A stretch of DNA of 64,000 nt from Lutraria lutraria (lineage: Eukaryota; Mollusca; Bivalvia; Venerida; Mactridae). The DNA lies in the NCBI GenBank assembly GCA_964023205.1, contig OZ026845.1, forward strand, positions 444,001 through 508,000. Direction: 5' to 3'. The position numbers and the translations under genes are program-made. Below, one piece after another: positions 60,937 to 64,000 of the stretch (its first letter is position 1; the number at the start of each line of letters is the position of its first letter). Under the pieces are notes generated by a model, which saw only the letters and a program-made list of their open reading frames with translations, was not told the origin of the DNA and made no database searches.

Positions 60937-63793
60937 GGGCATAAATCAAAATAATGAAGACAAAGCGTGACATGGGGGGTCAAATTTAGAATGATACTTG
61001 TGTTCATAATATTGCCAAAAGTAGGTTGGAAATATATTATATTGTGAAAAATTGACAATGGCTAAAGTATAGGATTAAAGTCTTCTTCAAATTTACAACA
61101 TTTTAATCAAATAAATATTATATTTTCAATAGCAATCCTTAAAATTCAAACAATCTTATGGATTAAACTATGGAAATAATAACACATTTTTGTGATTTTT
61201 TCAGCAGACTTTCATGAAAACAACTTTTTAATACAAAAAAAATATACATACAACCATAATTTTCCAAAAAATATATATTTATGGCGTTTTGAACTTCATT
61301 TTTTTAAAATACGCTTCAAAAAGTTTTTATGTAATATTTACTGCTGCAGATACAAATTAGCTAATTCAATTTTATCAATTTTCAGGTATATTCAAAGATA
61401 TATGTGAATTTTCACTTAATTGGTACTATTCTTGGGTAACTTAACAATGTCCCCAAAACTAGTATACATCTTCTGTTACCGTTACACTCGGGACAGATAT
61501 TCTTTGTGTATAGTCTTATGATAATGACAGTATTGTTAATCTATTGTTATACAATTTGTTTCATTGTAATACAATTTGTTCCATTATTTTATTATAAAAT
61601 ACAAACAGATAATCTATTTGATAATGTTTTAGTAAAATTTTTAATGGTGAAAACACCAACACCAGGGGACGTTCTAAAACTGTAATGTAAATATACGAAA
61701 CTGTTATGATAAGGAGTATCATAAAATGGATTTATAACAATATCTGTCAAATGTATTTTGCAATTCATTAAATAAGAATTTTTTTTTTAACAAATCAAAA
61801 CTATTTCCAATTTGGTAAGTCAGCTGAACATGAATTATTAATTTATATATATACAGACTAAGTAAAGGTTACACACCGTACAAATTTGTTTAGTCTTTTA
61901 GCATACAAATATGAAAGTGCTATGATCATTGCGTTGCAATTCATTCTATGTTTTTTTAAGATAATAAAAAGATACACAAACGTCTGTACTGTTTAATATG
62001 TTGTTGGTTGAAAATGTTGTTGGAGGGAGGGGAGGAATTAGAAAACATTTAAACCTGTAGATTTGTCAACTTGTAACAATTAATATTGCATTATCATATA
62101 TTTACTAATTTTGCCACTTACTAGTATCAAATTAAAGAAATGATATCTCAACACATTCAAACTATTTCAAACTATGTTGAACAAATCTTTTAAACATGAA
62201 TTACCGGTAAGTCATATAAACAGACATATAGAAAACACACTCGGGACTCACAATTTCTTCTTTGTTTATTTTAAGTAAAACAGTCAAGACTCACAATTTC
62301 TTCTTTGTTTGTTTTAAGTAAAACAATACTAAACATTTTTGAAATGTTTTGATTATGAACTATGTATTTGCAACACAACTCAAGGAAGATATGCGTCACT
62401 GAAATTAGATTTCAAAATTTTGAAAAATAACCCAGATATGAGAAAAGTCTACATACTTAAAGGACAACCCTCGTATATCCTAGAAAATGTTTAATAAAAA
62501 AATATCAATTTCAAGTCTTTCTACTCAGAGTGTGCTTCTTCTCAGTCCTCTATAAATGGGAGTTTCACCACTTATTTAGGCATTTTGTAACTTCATGACC
62601 CTGCAGTGTTAGTATATTGTTACTTGTATAGTTCCTGTAAAAGCAAACCGAATTTGTGTATAATACTGCATGAAGATGTGTTTGTGTCCCGAGTGTAACA
62701 TTTTCAATTGTTATATATAAATAATATAACATGTAAAATATGTTAAGAAATCATGAAATAAATCGATAAATTCTGTACTGTTTTCATCTGAGAATGTTTC
62801 TTCATCAAAATAAAAGATAAATTACTTTTTATCTTCAGTATATTGAACAAATCTACTTGGTATATATATCTGAATATAACTATTTTTATAAGAACTTCCA
62901 AACTTTTTAAACATGCTCCATTTCACTGCTTCAGACTTTAAAGTATTTATTCACGTCAGTTATTTGATATAAATGTGGAAAACAATTAACATGGACTACT
63001 GTTCTATAGTTACATATCAAAATTAAGATGATGAATATAAAGCGTTACACTCGGGACAACACTTAAAACCATGTAGACAAAAAATGAATTGCACTACAGG
63101 AATTTGTTTTAGTTTTGTGGGCTTGTGGGTACGCTTCTGTTTGAGAAATAGAGAAAAAACATAACAAATTAAAAAAATGATAAAAAAATTCTTATCTAAA
63201 TGCAAAATGTTACACTCGGGACATTTCCAATCAGCTTTATTCAAGATGGTTTAACTTAAAAAACAAATGATTCTTTTGGTCATTTCTTTTTTTTAAACAA
63301 AATGGACAAATATGCCTATCAATATGTTAAACTGCATTTTCTGTCCAAGCATTAGTTTACTTACAGCAATATCATCAATTTGAATTTCCATTTTTTCCTT
63401 GAGCAAAATATTTTACATGTGCACTTGAAAGGTGATTTCTAAATAATACTTATTATTGAAATATTTGAACAAAATGCATTAAATTTTAAATATAACAGAT
63501 GTACAATGAAATTAAAAACAACAATTGATTACTTACCCAAAAACTGAACAAAATATAAAAGATTGCAAAATGTGTAAAGAAAAAATGTCACGCTAAAAGT
63601 GTTACACTCGGGACATTTTTTGCCTGTTTTTCTAATGTAACTTTTGAATGAGTAACACAATCAAACTGAAATTTTGCAACATTTTTAACAACATCAAGAC
63701 ACACCATCAGAACATTAAAGTACATTCCTGTGTTGTGTAATATTCTTTAAATCTTGAAAAGAAAAATTGTCTTCATTATTTTGATTTATGCCC
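60937..63793. mobile_element. TIR element, 2857 bp, 27-bp perfect TIRs, 4-bp target duplication AGAT
   Basis: The TIR begins GGGCATAAATCAAAATAA (60937-60963) and is mirrored exactly at 63767-63793. AGAT is duplicated at 60933-60936 and 63794-63797. Joining the flanks restores a normal minisatellite unit (compare the intact unit at about 63845-63890). Inside, GTTACACTCGGGACA occurs exactly at 61481, 63044, 63209 and 63601, inverted at 62685-62699, and partly at 62237. A ~40-bp tandem duplication lies at 62245-62330. The longest frame of note is minus 63244-63023 (73 codons), which reads two of the 15-mers as CPECN. No transposase is recognised. The superfamily is unknown. Confidence 0.88.
63023..63244 (-). 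CDS. Small frame with two CPECN knuckles inside the TIR element (uncertain)
   Basis: 73 codons without an ATG start (TTG). It contains ADWKCPECNILHLDKN, then a hydrophobic stretch FFIIFLICYVFSLFL, then GFKCCPECNALYSS. The two CPECN motifs are 55 codons apart and each comes from the repeated 15-mer. Two C-x2-C pairs could bind zinc, but the exact conservation of wobble bases suggests the constraint is on DNA. It may be chance. Low confidence that it is expressed. Confidence 0.2.
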   Translation of the reverse strand: MNKADWKCPECNILHLDKNFFIIFLICYVFSLFLKQKRTHKPTKLKQIPVVQFIFCLHGFKCCPECNALYSSS

Positions 63794-64000
63794 AGATACT
63801 CTTTGGACTTACCAAAATAACAGTACAAGTAGTTTCCAAAAACTCTTTGGACTAGAAATAGTTTTCAGATACTATTTGGACTTACCAAATAACAGTACAA
63901 GTAATTTCCAGAAACTCTTTGGACATGTAAATAACAGTATGTTGAAAAATCAATTTACAGAAACTCTTTGGACTGCAAGAAATAACATAACGAGTGTACA
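63794..64000. repeat. Minisatellite with TTCNNGAA dyads, right part (continues off the window)
   Basis: Same units as 60440-60936 (for example tttccagaaactctttggac near 63907), resuming right after the element's AGAT duplication. It is cut by the right edge. Confidence 0.9.

Overview
The window looks like nuclear DNA of a bivalve mollusc. This is an inference from three things: metazoan intron-rich genes, a very AT-rich base composition, and several mollusc-style repeats (pearl/HINE-like elements with ~150-165 bp core repeats, a tRNA-type SINE, pogo-like MITEs, decayed LINEs). I cannot name the species. Almost all long open frames belong to repeats; the host genes are split into short exons, which I assembled by homology and by GT/AG splice sites with consistent phase.

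Three host genes are supported. (1) NCBP1 (nuclear cap-binding protein subunit 1, CBP80) lies on the minus strand from 18663 to the left edge, with 22 coding-exon positions; the last exon is cut by the window edge. One position has two tandem 98-bp exons of equal phase that look mutually exclusive. (2) PTAR1 (protein prenyltransferase alpha-repeat protein) lies on the plus strand, 27711-35104, with eight exons and about 393 residues. It is head-to-head with NCBP1 across ~9 kb. (3) A nuclear receptor with an NR1-type DNA-binding domain lies on the minus strand, 50743-42863. It has a hinge of more than 450 residues and a ligand-binding domain with no recognisable AF-2 helix.

Layout: 1-18.7 kb NCBP1, its introns filled with pogo-like MITEs, pearl-like elements, a LINE fragment and a nested inverted-repeat element; 18.7-27.7 kb intergenic with LINE remnants, a MITE and tiny palindromic insertions; 27.7-35.1 kb PTAR1, with a pearl-like element, a hAT-like MITE and three minisatellites; 35.1-42.8 kb intergenic with a TIR element, a SINE and three large minisatellites; 42.8-50.7 kb the nuclear receptor, with a minisatellite of ~36 forkhead-type sites in an intron; 50.8-64 kb a LINE abutting a mariner pseudogene that is itself split by a 1.7-kb TIR element, then a 2.86-kb TIR element inserted in a minisatellite.

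The most unusual signals are these. Near-perfect palindromes of 33-36 bp occur at three loci with 7-bp target duplications, and a 506-bp relative shares the termini of one of them. A second palindromic family (57 and 71 bp) has 9-bp duplications. The 2.86-kb element has perfect 27-bp TIRs, a 4-bp duplication and five exact copies of a 15-mer. The NCBP1 exon pair is the fourth. No searches were run; all family names rest on recognised motifs.
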